Under the pieces are notes generated by a model. The model ran no database searches. It had not been told where the DNA came from and saw only the letters and a program-made list of their open reading frames with translations. Positions 1 through 11,908 of a stretch of DNA of 64,000 nucleotides are shown here, piece by piece; the first letter of the stretch is position 1, and the number at the start of each line of letters is the position of its first letter. Source of the DNA: Hymenopus coronatus (taxonomy: Eukaryota > Arthropoda > Insecta > Mantodea > Hymenopodidae); NCBI GenBank assembly GCA_030762935.1, contig CM060883.1, forward strand, positions 91,332,001-91,396,000, in the 5' to 3' direction. A program made the translations under genes and the position numbers.

Positions 1-54
1 TTACCTTGATGGGGAATGTCTATTGTAACAAGATAATTTATAAATGATCATTCA
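1..54. repeat. 54-bp satellite unit, left of the LINE insertion
   Basis: One unit of the same 54-bp satellite that forms the array at 4584-5437. It starts with ttaccttgatggggaatgtc and ends near atcattca. After that the sequence switches abruptly to LINE sequence, so this is the left flank of the insertion site. Confidence 0.9.
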
Positions 55-63
55 ACATACAAG

Positions 64-1212
64 ATGGCGGCGGGAGGAATAGTAACACGGAGCAAGCAAC
101 TCAAAATGTGTAATAAAGTTAGAACATACGCCGAATCAGTATCTGAAGATGATGTAAATGTGAACAATAACAGTGCGGTAAGTTGTGCAAATGGAGAGAA
201 TTCCGGGGAGAAATTCTATCCCGAGAAACAGGCCAAAAATCGAGTAGCCGAAACGGTGGTCGAAAACCCACGCGAAAAGGAAATGGCGGCATCGCTCCAT
301 GTAATAATTGATCTCCTAAACAAAGACCTAAGAGAAGCCCAAAAGGAAAACACAAGTCTACGTATGGAAATCGACGTGCTAAAAAGAGAATGCTCAACCA
401 GCAGAGTTAAGGAAGTAACAGTTAACGCCTTAAGAAGTGAAATAAAAAATCTAAAAACGGAAAATGCTGAATTGAAGCAGACAAACATGGATCTTCAAAC
501 ACAGATGGCAAACGTGAATAACGGCTATACTGAGGTAAGATATCAGAATAGACGATTCTCGAAATCAATTCCAAATAGCCGTGTATTGGATTCGAAAAAT
601 AGTCCGGAGGTGCGTATGAAAAATCGGTTTGAAGTACTGAGTAACGACGAAATGAATGAAGGAAACTGCAAAACTCGGGATGTTAAGCGCGACAAAGTCA
701 GCAATTCACCCAAGGTTTTAGTAGTAGGGGACTCCATGCTAAAATTTTCGGGGCAGCAATGTAAAAACCGTGGATGTGACGTGAGATGTTTTCCTCGCAT
801 CAAGCTACGAGAATTGCAACATCAAATTGAGAGGACTAAAATGAAGGAAGAAGCACCAGACGTGGTGGTGGTGCATGCGGGGACCAACGATATAAAACCT
901 GGTATGTGTGCAGAAGAAATTATGGGGGACGTTATGGATCTCATAAACTATGTAAAGGCAGAAGTGCCGGATGTTAAGATTGTCATTAGTGGCATGATAA
1001 GAAGATGTAATGTGACACAAAGAAAAGTGGCAAAAATAAACCAAGAACTAAATTGGCTGTGCTCCACTAAACAGTGTACTTTCGTGGACGGAAATTTCTG
1101 GTTGGAAGAAAATGATGTTGGAAGGGATGGGGTGCATTTTAACCGTGTAGGGGCATATAAATTTGGAAATCTTCTGTGTGCTGTTATTTCATCAGTGCTA
1201 AAGGGAAACTGA
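64..1212 (+). CDS. LINE ORF1 protein with coiled coil and SGNH hydrolase-like domain
   Basis: The ORF is open for 382 codons. Residues about 60-150 are rich in E, K, L and N with heptad-like spacing (for example ENTSLRMEIDVLKREC), suggesting a coiled coil for ORF1 self-assembly. Residues about 215-380 form an SGNH/GDSL-like esterase domain. It shows block I (VVGDSML, nucleophile Ser), block III (HAGTNDI, Asn) and block V (DGVHFNR, Asp and His), so the catalytic set looks complete. In the CR1 clade such ORF1 proteins bind RNA and may act on lipids or membranes; the true substrate is not established. The start lies 10 bp inside the element, within atggcggcg. ORF2 begins about 100 bp after the stop in another frame. 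There is no zinc knuckle. Confidence 0.85.
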   Translation: MAAGGIVTRSKQLKMCNKVRTYAESVSEDDVNVNNNSAVSCANGENSGEKFYPEKQAKNRVAETVVENPREKEMAASLHVIIDLLNKDLREAQKENTSLRMEIDVLKRECSTSRVKEVTVNALRSEIKNLKTENAELKQTNMDLQTQMANVNNGYTEVRYQNRRFSKSIPNSRVLDSKNSPEVRMKNRFEVLSNDEMNEGNCKTRDVKRDKVSNSPKVLVVGDSMLKFSGQQCKNRGCDVRCFPRIKLRELQHQIERTKMKEEAPDVVVVHAGTNDIKPGMCAEEIMGDVMDLINYVKAEVPDVKIVISGMIRRCNVTQRKVAKINQELNWLCSTKQCTFVDGNFWLEENDVGRDGVHFNRVGAYKFGNLLCAVISSVLKGN

Positions 1213-1315
1213 CGAACTTTGTGGTGGATGACAACTCTACGAGAAGAAATACTAACCATGTCAACAAGAATGAAAATGCAGTAGCAGTAAACAAAGAAGT
1301 AAACCCAGATGAACG

Positions 1316-4259
1316 ATGCCTGACCTCAACACCAGGCTGGATGATGGGACGCTGGACGACAAGCTGGATACTGTCTCTCTTAATGCAGGCAATGTTTTCA
1401 ACCACAATTATATATTTAGCCTTATGCATTTAAATGTGCAATGTGTTAGGAACAAACTGCATGAGCTTGAAGTCATTTTATCATCCACTTACAAACATGT
1501 GAATGTGATTTGTCTCACAGAACATTGGCTTAATGAAGATGAATATCCCTTATATAGTATTCCAGGTTATACTTTTGCAAATATATATTGTCGTTCTAAT
1601 AAAAAAAATGGAGGTGCTGGTATTCTTGTTAAAAATAATACACATTCTAAAAATAAAACACACACAGCACATCTAAATGATGAAACAAATTTTGAACATG
1701 TTGTCACAGAACTAAATGTGGGAAATATAAAAATTCTCCTTGTCTGCTTATATAGGTCACCGAATGGATTATTCACCAGTTTTGTCCAGAAACTGGACAT
1801 GCTTCTGTCCATACTCTCACGTGAGAAAAAATATATTGCTATATGCGGAGATTTAAATGTCGATTTTCTTGTTGACTAGGCAGAAAAACATAGTTTAATT
1901 ACTTTGCTTCAAACTTATAATCTGATGCCTATTATAAATACGGCAACAAGAATCACAAGTTCCAGTAGAACATGTCTAGATCAGATAATTATTAACAGTA
2001 ATGCTCTACCTTTTACAACCAGTAATCTCGGGATTGGTATATCTGATCATAATGCTGTCTTTCTTCAACTGCTGCCACCACCAAGCAAAATAAATGGTCA
2101 GACATATCAAAATGAAGCTTTTCTGAAGAAGTGTCTCCAACTCGGAATATAGATTACTTCAACTTTTTATTGAGTAAAGAATCCTGGGAGGATGTGTTGA
2201 ATGAGCAGGACACTAATAAAAAGGCAGATATCTTCATTGGCTGTATAACATACTATTACAACATTGCTTTTCCTTATTAAAAATATAATTCGCCACCAAA
2301 GCACTCACAGTCTAGAAATTGGATAACAAAAGGAATTATTAAATCTTGCAACAGGAAAAGATTCCGTCATGAACTGCATAAAACTAGTACAGACCCTGCC
2401 TTCAAAGCTTATTTTAAACAGTATTGTAGTATTCTCAACAAAGTGGTTATAGAAGCAAAGAAAAGGAGTAACAAAGAATTTATTTTAAATAGTGATAATA
2501 AGGGCAAGGCTCTTTGGAATGTTGTAAGAAGGGAGGTAAACACATCTAACTATTCAAGTAAAATCATCTATCTCATGGTGGAGAACTAATCTCAAACTCT
2601 CAAAAAGTCTCAAATATATTCAATAAACACTTCACTAATATAGCTAAAATCTTATCAAGCTCAATAGGTAGTGCTTCCTTAAATCCAACCAGCAATATTG
2701 CTGTAAATAGCAACACTATGTTTCTCTATCCGATCACAGAGGATGAAATTCTGAAAATAACAAGGAACCTGAAAAACAAAAGCTCTTGTGGCATCGATGA
2801 AATTCCAGATTCTCTGGTTAAGCAATCTGTACACCACCTCTCAAAGCCACTAATGGATATTTGTAATGCCACACTTGAAACAGGATGCTTTCCAAATGTA
2901 TTTAAGACAGCTAAAGTAAAACCTTTATTCAAGAAAGGGGAAAAAAAACAATGTAGAAAATTGTAGACCCATTTCCTTATTGTCTGTCTTTCAAAAATTC
3001 TTGAGAAAATTATGTACAATAGAATTGTTCCATTCTTAGAAAAGCATAAGATTATATCAGAAACTCAGTATGGCTTCAGGAAAGGAAAATCAATGAATAG
3101 TGCAATTTTTTCTTTCATAGAAAATATCCTTAATGCTAAGGACAAAAAAGAGCAAGTGGCAGGTCTATTCTTAGATTTAACTAAAGCATTTGATACAGTA
3201 GATCATAAAATTCTGATACAGAAGCTTGATGCCTGTGGTGTCTGAGGACTAGCCAACAAATGGTTTGTCTCCTATCTTGAAAACAGATACCAAATTGTTG
3301 AAATAGAAGGTGTACGTTCAAACTCTGCTGCTATAGAAAGCGGTGTTCCTCAAGGATCCATACTAGGACCAGTTCTATTTTTAATCTACATCAACGATCT
3401 TCCTTCTCACTTATCACCCATTAGTAGTGTTCTCTTTGCAGATGATACAAACCTTATTTTCAGAAGTAGTGAAGAAAGACTTATGCAGGCAGAAATCAAT
3501 TATACTACCACTGAATTGCAGAAATGGATGACAAGTAATAAACTTCATATAAATATAAGTAAAACTGTATCTCTTAGTTTCAATCAACAATTGGGAGTTC
3601 ATAATCCTGTTCAAATTTAAATTTTTAATACATTGATTAATGAGAGTCATTCTACCAAGTTCTTAGGGATTGTTATTGATTCTCAGCTCAGTTGGACAGA
3701 TCATGTCAATTTTCTTACTAATAAATTAAGTTGTATATGCCATGCTATAAGGCTACTAGCTAAAGCGTGCAGCTTAGATGTCCTAAAAACAGTGTATTTT
3801 GGTTATATATACTCATTACTGACATATGGAATCCCCTTCTGGGGATCTGCCAACAATTGTATTAAGGTGTTTAAACTGCAGAAAAGAATAATAAGAATAA
3901 TCAAGCAAGTGAACCAATGTACCCCAAGTAAATCACTTTTCTTGGATTTAAGAATTTTACCATTACCATGTATTTATATCTTAGAGACAGTTTCCTTTAT
4001 ACATGACAATAAGAGAATTTTTAAGCTCAACAATGAATACCATTCTTACAACACAAGAACATCAACAGCAATCCATCTTCAACAACACAGATTAACTAAA
4101 AGCTTAAATTCAGTTTCCCACAAAGGTGTTAACTTATATAATAAACTCCCTGATGCGATCAAAGTTCCACAGAGCAAAGCATTTAAGAAGAAGGTTAAAA
4201 ATCTACTCCTAAACTATATGTTTTATTCCGTTGATGAATTCATGAATACATCTTTTTGA
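1316..4259 (+). pseudogene. LINE ORF2: endonuclease-reverse transcriptase, broken
   Basis: This would nick target DNA and copy the element RNA. The endonuclease (about 1420-2090) shows HLNVQ, CLTEHWL, GDLNVDF and SDHN. The reverse transcriptase (about 2720-3700) shows DLTKAFDTVDH, GVPQGSILGP and FADD at about 3440, so the catalytic aspartates are kept. The C-terminal part ends in FYSVDEF-type sequence at about 4230, as in the CR1/Jockey groups. Breaks: an in-frame TAG near 1877, a frame change between 2152 and 2718, a double frame change around 2940-3000 at a poly-A run, TGA near 3243 and TAA near 3618. Only point lesions and small indels are seen, so the copy is moderately young. Confidence 0.85.
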
Positions 4260-4583
4260 TTATGTGCTAAAAATACTTGTTTATTTGGAAAACTTTGCCA
4301 CATGAGCCATCCAGCTATGTGTGTGTAAATAAGTTGATTTCTCTAACACTGAAACATTGTTTGTTGCATGGGTCCTGTTCATCTGAGGATGTACTTCGGC
4401 ACAAGAGAAACCTTAACGACTGCCTCAAGACAAGATTAGCTTAGCAACAATCGTACTCGTTTTGATCAATACTGTAAAATATAATGTATATAGAAGTGTA
4501 AGAGATTTGTTAAATTATGTATCATTGGTTTTTGACGAAGCCATGAATTCATTGTATTTCTTAAGGTGAATAAATTCTATTCT

Positions 4584-5437
4584 ATTACCTTGTTGAGGAA
4601 TGTTTACTGTAACAGATAATTTATAAATGATCACTCATTACCTTGATGAGGAATGTTTATTGTAACAAGACAATTTATAAATGATCACTCATTACCTTGT
4701 TGAGGAATGTTTACTGTAACAAGATAATTTATAAATGATCACTCATTACCTTGATGAGGAATGTTTATTGTAACAAGACAATTTATAAATGATCACTCAT
4801 TACCTTGATGGGGAATGTCTATTGTAACAAGATAATTTATAAATGATCACTCATTACCTTGATGAGGAATGTTTACTGTAACAAGACAATTTATAAATGA
4901 TCACTCATTACCTTGATGGGGAATGTCTATTGTAACAAGATAATTTATAAATGATCACTCATTACCTTGATGAGGAATGTTTACTGTAACAAGACAATTT
5001 ATAAATGATCACTCATTACCTTGATGGGGAATGTCTATTGTAACAAGACAATTTATAAATGAACACTCATTACCTTGTTGAGGAATGTTTACTGTAATAA
5101 GACAATTTATAAATGATCACTCATTACCTTGATGAGGAATGTTTATTGTAACAAGACAATTTATAAATGATCACTCATTACCTTGATGGGGAATGTCTAT
5201 TGTAACAAGATAATTTATAAATGATCACTCATTACCTTGTTGAGGAATGTTTATTTTAACAAGACAATTTATAAATGATCACTAATTACCTTGATGAGGA
5301 ATGTTTATTTTAACAAGACAATTTATAAATGATCTCTCATTACCTTGATGGGGAGGAATGTCTATTGTAACAAGATAATTTATAAATGATCACTCATTAC
5401 CTTGATGAGGAATGTTTACTGTAACAAGATAATTTAT
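4584..5437. repeat. Satellite array, 54-bp unit, about 15.8 copies
   Basis: Head-to-tail units begin attaccttgatgaggaatg and end gatcactc. Two sub-variants alternate (gaggaatgtttattg and ggggaatgtctattg), which suggests spread of a two-unit block. One unit near 5350 has a small insertion. The last unit is cut at aatttat (5437), where a minus-strand LINE tail begins. Confidence 0.97.
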
Positions 5438-5439
5438 TT

Positions 5440-8373
5440 CATCTTTTCAAGTCCCAAACCTTCCTGAAGTTGTTGAATTTGGTACCATATACAGTTAACA
5501 CTTTTCCCTCTATTTGTACATTTTTATACCCCACCAACATAATCTATTTATCTCTTTTATAAATTGCAACTCATCAGTTCTATTATAAAGACCCTCTATT
5601 TCTTTGGCAGTTTTCCAAACCCATTTCTTACTTTGCCTGTATAACTACCTAGTTGTTTCAGAAATTCTTTCTATTGTTTCCAAAAAGTTTTAAGTACAAT
5701 ATCTCTGGTGGTAACTTTTACCAGTTTTTATTCCATACTATTCTCTCTCCACATTTTGGTTTCCTCGCACTCAATTTTACAGTGTAAATTGTTATCTACA
5801 TTGCCATATAGTGGGCATATATCTTGATCAACTTTTAGACCTTTTAATAACATTGTTCCTGTTCTTGCCCAAACCAGATCCACTCTTTCCATTTTTCCAC
5901 AAATATCAATGTATTTTTCACTTCCGCATTCTTTCTTAACACTCCTATATAATATTAAAGTACTCTTATCTCTTAAGCTACCAATCATTTTTTTTTCTCT
6001 ATGTTGTCTATCCTAGCTTTCACTTAATTCCATAATTTTTGTCTCCCTCCAGTCCAATTTTTCTTACAATTTCCTTTAACTGACATAACCAATTTCTTTC
6101 CCATTTTGCTGATACTTGTGTCCTAAAACAGTCTTTGACAATATTCCTTTCTTCTACTACTTGGATCCTGTTACAATATTTCACTATCTGTTTGACTAAT
6201 GATCCCTTCCTTCCAGGTCTTCCCAATTTAACTAGTGCTACCCCATTAGGAGCTATTCTTGGTAATCCTAATATAATTTTGCAAAACATTCTATGAAATT
6301 GATCTATGCATTCCCATCCTTTTTCATTCACCCAAATCTCTATTCCATGCATCATTCTTGATTCCATTGTTGCTGCACATATTCTCTCTTATCAGTTTAC
6401 TCTTGTATTTGGTATTTTCTTTAAGCATGTTTTTATGCTACTAATAGCTAACTTCCCCTTACCTAGCGCACTTTTCCTTTGCTCTGTCCACTTTCTATTG
6501 CTATTTAGCCTTACTCCTAAGTAATCAAACTGGTTTACAACTTCAAATTCACTTCCCTCTAACCACCATCGCTCTTCTCCACTGAGTTTATTTCCATTCT
6601 TACAAACCATAATTTGGATTTACTTTTATTTATTTTTAAACCCCATTTTTTACAGTATTTTTCTGCCGCTTTTATTGCTTTCTTTAAATCTTCACCTGTG
6701 ATTGCTGCTAATAGATCATTCGCAAAGAGCAAACCTGGAATATCTTTACTTTTAATTGCTGAGCATTGTGAATTTTCTATTACTATTTAGTGGAGTATCA
6801 CCTGTTTACAAATTAAATAAAATGGCACTTAATTTACAACCCTGCCTTAAACCAATTGTATTTGGTACCCAATCCGTTGTTGTTGGCAAGCCTAATGCAG
6901 CATTTATTATCTGAGTACAACCTAATAGTCATACAAATTTCTCACTAATTACCTTTGTTCTCAACTTATTCCAAAGTGCAACCCCTTAAAGGCCTTTTCT
7001 ACATCTGCAAAAAATAAAACTCTTTTCTTATCTATTATTGTTCTTATTATAAAAATATTATCTATTTCTGATTTTCCTTTTCTCAACCACCCTTGCAGAC
7101 CACATAATTTACCTTCTGTCTCTGCCCATTCCTGCATTCGCTTTGTTAGTACCCCTGTAAACACTTTACATATCACTGATAATAGACTAATGCCTCTATA
7201 TTACTTGAGTTATTCACCTTCCCTTTCCCTTTAAAATTGGCACTATCACTCCCCGCTCCCTATTTTGTGGGCATCTTTCTCCCTCGACGGATTTCCTAAC
7301 AGAACTCTTCTTTTGCTATCTTCATACCACATTCTCCAGAGTTCCCCTGGTATTCCATCCATTACATTAGCTTTCTTACTTTTTAAATTTTTAACCTGTT
7401 CTCTTATCGCATTTTCTGATATTTCCTGGTCTACTATTTCATCAAAATAATGAAACTCCCCTAGTACTTTTGTCTGCATTAGCACATTACTTTCACCTAA
7501 TAGTCTCTTGAAATACTCCTTCCAATAATTAGGACTAATTTTATTCTGCAATACCATAGACTTGGTTACTTTTCTACCAACTCCCACATCATTTTGTTAT
7601 CATCCTGTTTTGCTGCCTCATACATTTTTTGTCCAATTTTCCTTTTTCTCCTCTATTCAACATTTACAGCCCACCTGAAAGTTTTCTTTTTAGCACAGTT
7701 CCCCTGATTGTTTCCATCTCCTATACTCTCTTTCTACCGTGTTTTTTGCCGTAATGCACTCCCTATTCTAGATACAGCTTTTCCTTTCTCAATATGTTGG
7801 GTAATCTTACCTTGAGATTTCTTTCCTCTACTCGAGTTTAAATTCCTAATAAATAAATTCTTTCTTTGTGCATTATCAGTAATCTTTAACAGTTTAATTT
7901 TCCTATATATCCTCTTTCTGTTTTGAAAGGTGCCTCTTAACGGAAAATGGTAGTTAATCAATAACCTTTGTAGAACTTTAAAATCTACAAGATTATTATT
8001 TAAATTCTGTGAATACAACATATAATCAATTACACTTTCTCCCCTTTCAGTGAAAATGTGAACTCCCGAGATTTGTCTGATCCACTGGCTCCATTATATA
8101 TTAATAACTTCACAAAATTCTATTAATTTTTTTCCTTCCTTATTACTTATTTTGTCTTTACTGTGCCTCTTTATATAAACATTTTCTGTTGTTTGGTAAT
8201 CTTCTAAGTCAGCTAAATGAAATTGCTCTTCCCCTATCCTTGCTTTGAAGTCCCCTAATGGTTGATTTTGTTGCTAATCAAAACATATCTTAATTACTTC
8301 TGGATTATTATCCTTCATAACGACGTAAACTTTCTCTGCACTGAGTTTATTATATTGGGCCCTTAATTCATTT
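5440..8373 (-). pseudogene. Decayed LINE, endonuclease and reverse transcriptase
   Basis: Read on the minus strand, the endonuclease end lies near 8280-7900 (LGDFKARIGEEQ, then RGESVIDYML). Reverse transcriptase pieces follow at 7587-7246 (KSKKANVMDGIPGELW), at about 7150-6960 (LRKGKSEIDNIFIIRTIID, then FADVEKAF) and near 6720, where the usual FADD reads FAND, so one catalytic Asp is lost. C-terminal pieces lie at 6610-5728 (FDYLGVRLNSN; LGRPGRKGS). There are several stops and frame changes. It resembles an arthropod LINE group near I/Nimb, but the clade is uncertain. The 5' side is cut by the dispersed repeat at 8374. Confidence 0.75.
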
Positions 8374-8640
8374 TTACTTTCTCTAGCCATATGTACAATA
8401 CGCATAGTATGTAAACAAAGTATTGTATTCCACCCAAAATTAGATATCAACATTTCTTCTAAAATACATGTTTTGAGGATGACCCCCCCAAATAGAGAGA
8501 GGGGGAAAGAGAGAGAGAGAGAGAGAGGGGGGATAGCGAGCATAACTCAAAAATCTAAAGTTCATTGCTAAACTTGGGTACAGGGTACAACATGAAGTTT
8601 TCATAAGTACCCTTTACAAAGAACATTTTTTGAAATTTGT
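8374..8640 (+). repeat. Dispersed repeat family A, truncated copy
   Basis: It starts ttactttctctagcc and shares the later blocks of the family: ttccaccc, then acatgttttgaggat, then aactcaaaaatc, then aaacttgggtacaggg. It contains a GA/GGGGGA run at 8505-8531. It interrupts the endonuclease region of the LINE to its left. Confidence 0.7.
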
Positions 8641-8956
8641 TCTGGGGATGCAGTGCAAAATCAAACTGGAAAGCCTTTTTAAACCAGAGAAAAAGGCAAT
8701 TAGAATAATATATCACTTAAACTCTAGGGATTCATGCAGTATTTTAGGGGAAAACAGATACCTACAATACTTTTACTGTATGCATACAAAGTAATAATAT
8801 ATGCACTACAAAAGGATAACTTCAGAAACAACATTGTTAATCTTTTTAACACACAACATAACTGTGACTTTTAAAGGAAAGGTTTTAGGATAAGTATTAG
8901 TTACAAAGATGCATATGTAATGGGGCTGTATTTGAATAACAAGCTACCAAATTATA

Positions 8957-10216
8957 CACTCATGGAAAAAATAAATGCAACACTGCTAAAGACTGTGTTT
9001 GTTAAAAAATGGACATGGTATGAGGATAATGTGGGGTTACAGTTTTAGTGATTGCTGTGTAGTAGTCAGCAGACAACAGATGGCACTGCTCAGGCCTTTG
9101 TGTTGCCTCTGCAGACAGTCAGTGTGGTATCATATAAGTTGAATTGTGGTGTCAAAACACACTCTAGGACATAGCCATGCCACGAAAACACGAACGTACT
9201 CCTGTCGCACAACTACAGCCATTTGAACGGAGTCATATTGTTGGCCTGCATGAAGCTGGAAGGACCTATCGAAAATTGCTGCACATGTTAGGCGCAATGT
9301 ATCAGTGGTGTGTCGGAATTTTCAGCAATGGTCTGTGTAATATTCTCACAATCGTTGACCAGGTTATGGGCGACCACGTTGTACAGACACATGTCTGGAT
9401 CGATGGATTGTAGGACATTGGTGGGTGCCTGAACGGCATCCAGCACATATTGCACCTGGAGTGTCTTCTTGCAGCAGGACTCAAATCATGTGTGCTCTGT
9501 CCGAGATACCTGTTACACCAGCACATCTCCTCTGGTGTCGAGAAAGGGCTGATTGGACAATCTGTGGTCTTCAGTGATGAGAGTAGGTTCTGCTTGTATG
9601 CAAGTGATGGTCATGTACATGTATGACATACAGCTGGTGAGTGTAATCGTCCAGAATGCATTCGCCCATGACACAAAGGCCCAAATCCTAGCATCATGGT
9701 GTAGCATGCCATCAGTTACAACTCTTGTTCGCCTTTGGTGTTTGTGCAGGGATGTGAGACCAGTGCAAGCTACTTCCAACAGGTTATTAATCCTGTGGTA
9801 TTGCCATTTCTTCAACAAATAATGCATGTCCCCATACAGCCGCTGCCAACATAACTGCCTTGGCCAACAAGGTCCCCTCACCTCTCTCCCATTCAATATG
9901 TATGGGACATGAAACTGACTGGGTCTCCATGACAGGCCACAACCATTGTCAAACTGCAACAAAAGGTTTAGGATGCTTGGGACAGTGAATCGCAGGTAGC
10001 CATTTGCCACATGTACGATCATTCTGCATGCACGAATACATCTTGAATCTTATACTAACCAAGGCGGTGTATAAAATATTAATTGGGACATGCCTCCCTT
10101 GTGACATATATGCTTGCCTTGTGCTGGTTTTGTTATGATGTATTATCTTGTACATACCTCTTCATTAAGCTTATCTCCTATCAGGTGTTGCATGGTTTTT
10201 TTTTTTTCCGTGAGTG
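8957..10216 (+). mobile_element. Tc1/mariner-superfamily element, 1.26 kb, decayed
   Basis: Terminal inverted repeats CACTCATGGAAAAAA and, at the right end, the complement of ttttttccgtgagtg differ at one position. TA dinucleotides flank both ends (8955-8956 and 10217-10218), the expected Tc1 target duplication. The inside carries transposase remnants on the plus strand. It is nested in a LINE tail. Confidence 0.88.
9177..9960 (+). pseudogene. Tc1-like transposase remnant
   Basis: The start MPRKHERT and the HTH part RSHIVGLHEAGRTYRKL match Tc1 N-termini. A later block reads GQSVVFSDESRFCLYASDGH, the first catalytic Asp region, and near 9890 LSPIQYVWDM matches the region before the last catalytic residue. 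Several stops and frame changes make it inactive. Confidence 0.75.
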
Positions 10217-10560
10217 TATAAAGCACTCTAATAACACTTACTTTTAAGTGTAGGTTTAAGAATCATTTAATAAATAAGGCATTGTATAATCTGGGCAAAT
10301 TGTAATAACTGTAAATTTGTAATTGTAAATATGTGATTAATTAATTTTTGACTGTCAGAAACTGTATCGCAGTCAATTGATATAACTGTTATTATTATTA
10401 TTATTTATTGTGTATCTGTGCCAGGTTTTGAACTTATGTGGAAATGCTGTGGTTATATGCAGTGTTTAAATCAGACTTTCTGACAGGGGGGTGGGGAGAG
10501 CTTGTCAGTACAAATCTATACCTATTGAGAAATCTAAAAAGATAACTAAACATTAATCAA

Positions 10561-11057
10561 CTAAAGCCATATAATAAGTGAGTTGGTAAATTGTAACAAT
10601 ACATCACTTACTTGGATGCATTTCAGGAATGGGGTATTGTTCCCATTATCAATAATTCTCCAACTAATCCTGCTGCTTTTGTTTCCTGTCCAGGGGCTGC
10701 TGTAGATTGCTGGTGCTCTCTGGTGACGGGGTGATGAATCTCCCAAGGGTGGTTGGTGGCAGTAATTCCAAACTCATTACATGTTTTTTTGTGTTTTTGA
10801 TTATGAATCTTTTCTCAGGTTTCTAATTCGTAGATGTTTTTTTAATGGTTTTAAAAGTTTTATAGCAGGTGTTATGTCATGATTTGAGGTCCAGAAATGA
10901 TGTGCTACTGCTGATTTGTCTAACTCTTTTGGGTACAAACATCTTGTATGCTCTTTGAGTCTTGTTTCTAGATTTCTCTTGCTTCTGCCTATGTATACTA
11001 GATTATAGTCATTGCAATCTATTTGGAATACACAGTCAAATCTACAGTAGCACATCA
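10561..11057 (-). pseudogene. Penelope-like element, 3' end with GIY-YIG domain
   Basis: The minus strand reads FQIDCNDYNLVYIGRSKR, LETRLKEHTRCLYP and then SAVAHHFWTSNHDI. This is the GIY-YIG endonuclease that follows the reverse transcriptase in Penelope-like elements, with YIG, the Arg of the second motif and the SA-HH block visible. The reverse transcriptase itself is absent. The C-terminal part and 3' flank run to about 10561. A second copy lies head to head at 11046. Confidence 0.75.
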
Positions 11058-11460
11058 TTTCTGGACCTCAAATCTTGACATCACACCTGCTAACACTTTT
11101 AAAACCAATAAAAAAAAAAAAAGCTATGAATTAGAAACTCGGGAAAATATTTATATACAAAAACACAAAGACCACACTTAATGTATTTGAAATTACCGCC
11201 ACCAACCACCCTTGGGAGATTCATCACCCCGTCACCAGAGAGCACCAGCAATCTACAGCAGCCCCTGGACAGGAAATGAAAGCGGCAGGATCAGCTGGAG
11301 AGTTGTTGATAAAGGGAACAATACCCTGTTCCCAAAATGCATCCAAGTAAGTGAATTTTTGTGAAATAGTGTTACCATTTACCAACTTACTTACTATATG
11401 ACTATGCATCACAATTACTACCTTTTATTCCCTCAAATTAGTCAAATAAAGCTAGTTTAC
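11046..11460 (+). pseudogene. Penelope-like element 3' end, inverted partner copy
   Basis: It begins at catcatttctggacctcaaa, which is the complement of the neighbouring minus-strand copy, and continues through the same C-terminal tail (TTNHPWEIHHPVTREHQQS-type reading) to the 3' flank around 11460. Only the end of the GIY-YIG region is present, and a poly-A run at about 11109-11121 breaks the frame. Confidence 0.7.
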
Positions 11461-11479
11461 TACAAATCAATTCAACCTC

Positions 11480-11908
11480 ACCTACAATATGTTATCAAGA
11501 TCTGGGACAGCAGATGTATAACCAATATGAACAGTGTTAATTCTTCAGAAAAAATGTGTAAGGTATATAATTAATATAAATAATAGGGAATTGTGTAGGA
11601 ATATCTTTGTAGAGGCAGAAATATTGACTGTTGTATCAATGTATGTATATAAAGTGATATTATTTGTAGTAGGTAAGGAATACGTGGTACAGATAAAAGA
11701 TAGTCATAAATATAACACCAGAATGCAAAAGAACTACTATACAGGATATGTAAATGAAAAGGCCACAGTAAAGGATACCCTTACAATGAACAAAATCCTT
11801 TACAATAAACTGTCAAATGAACTAAAAACTCTAAGAGGTAATATGTTCCAAAGACAATTAAGAACATTCTTAATAAATAAATGCTTATATAGACTGGATG
11901 AACTGTGA
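11480..11908 (+). pseudogene. LINE reverse-transcriptase C-terminal fragment
   Basis: It reads LQKKCVRYI, then AEILTVVSMYVYKVILFV, then HKYNTRMQKNY and KILYNKLSNELK, and ends with CLYRLDEL. This is the typical end of a CR1/Jockey-type reverse transcriptase. It is followed by an (att)n tail at 11970-11997, as expected for a LINE 3' end. The endonuclease and catalytic core are missing (5' truncation). Confidence 0.75.

Larger units (their letters stand above)
55..4583 (+). mobile_element. CR1-type non-LTR retrotransposon (LINE), nearly full length
   Basis: A two-ORF LINE lies between satellite units. ORF1 (64-1212) has a coiled coil and an SGNH-esterase-like domain. ORF2 (1316-4259) has an apurinic-type endonuclease followed by reverse transcriptase. 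The 3' end carries a short tctat-type repeat tail at about 4573-4586 instead of a long poly(A), as is usual for the CR1/L2 group. ORF1 is open throughout while ORF2 has stops and frameshifts, so this copy cannot move itself. An SGNH domain in ORF1 is known from CR1-clade elements. The exact clade (CR1, L2 or Kiri) is not settled by eye. Confidence 0.85.
8641..10420 (+). pseudogene. LINE reverse-transcriptase 3' end, split by a Tc1 element
   Basis: The first part (8641-8954) reads as a reverse transcriptase C-terminal region: FKPEKKAIRIIYHLNSRDSC, then LGENRYLQYF, and later YLNNKLPNY. The second part (10219-10420) continues the same tail after the Tc1 element and ends in an (att)n stretch at about 10385-10405. 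Stops are present. The pairing of the halves rests on the Tc1 target site lying within the conserved NKLP region. Confidence 0.6.

Noticed and set aside
4584..5437. CRISPR array
   Set aside because: Units abut without unique spacers and the window is eukaryotic; it is a satellite.
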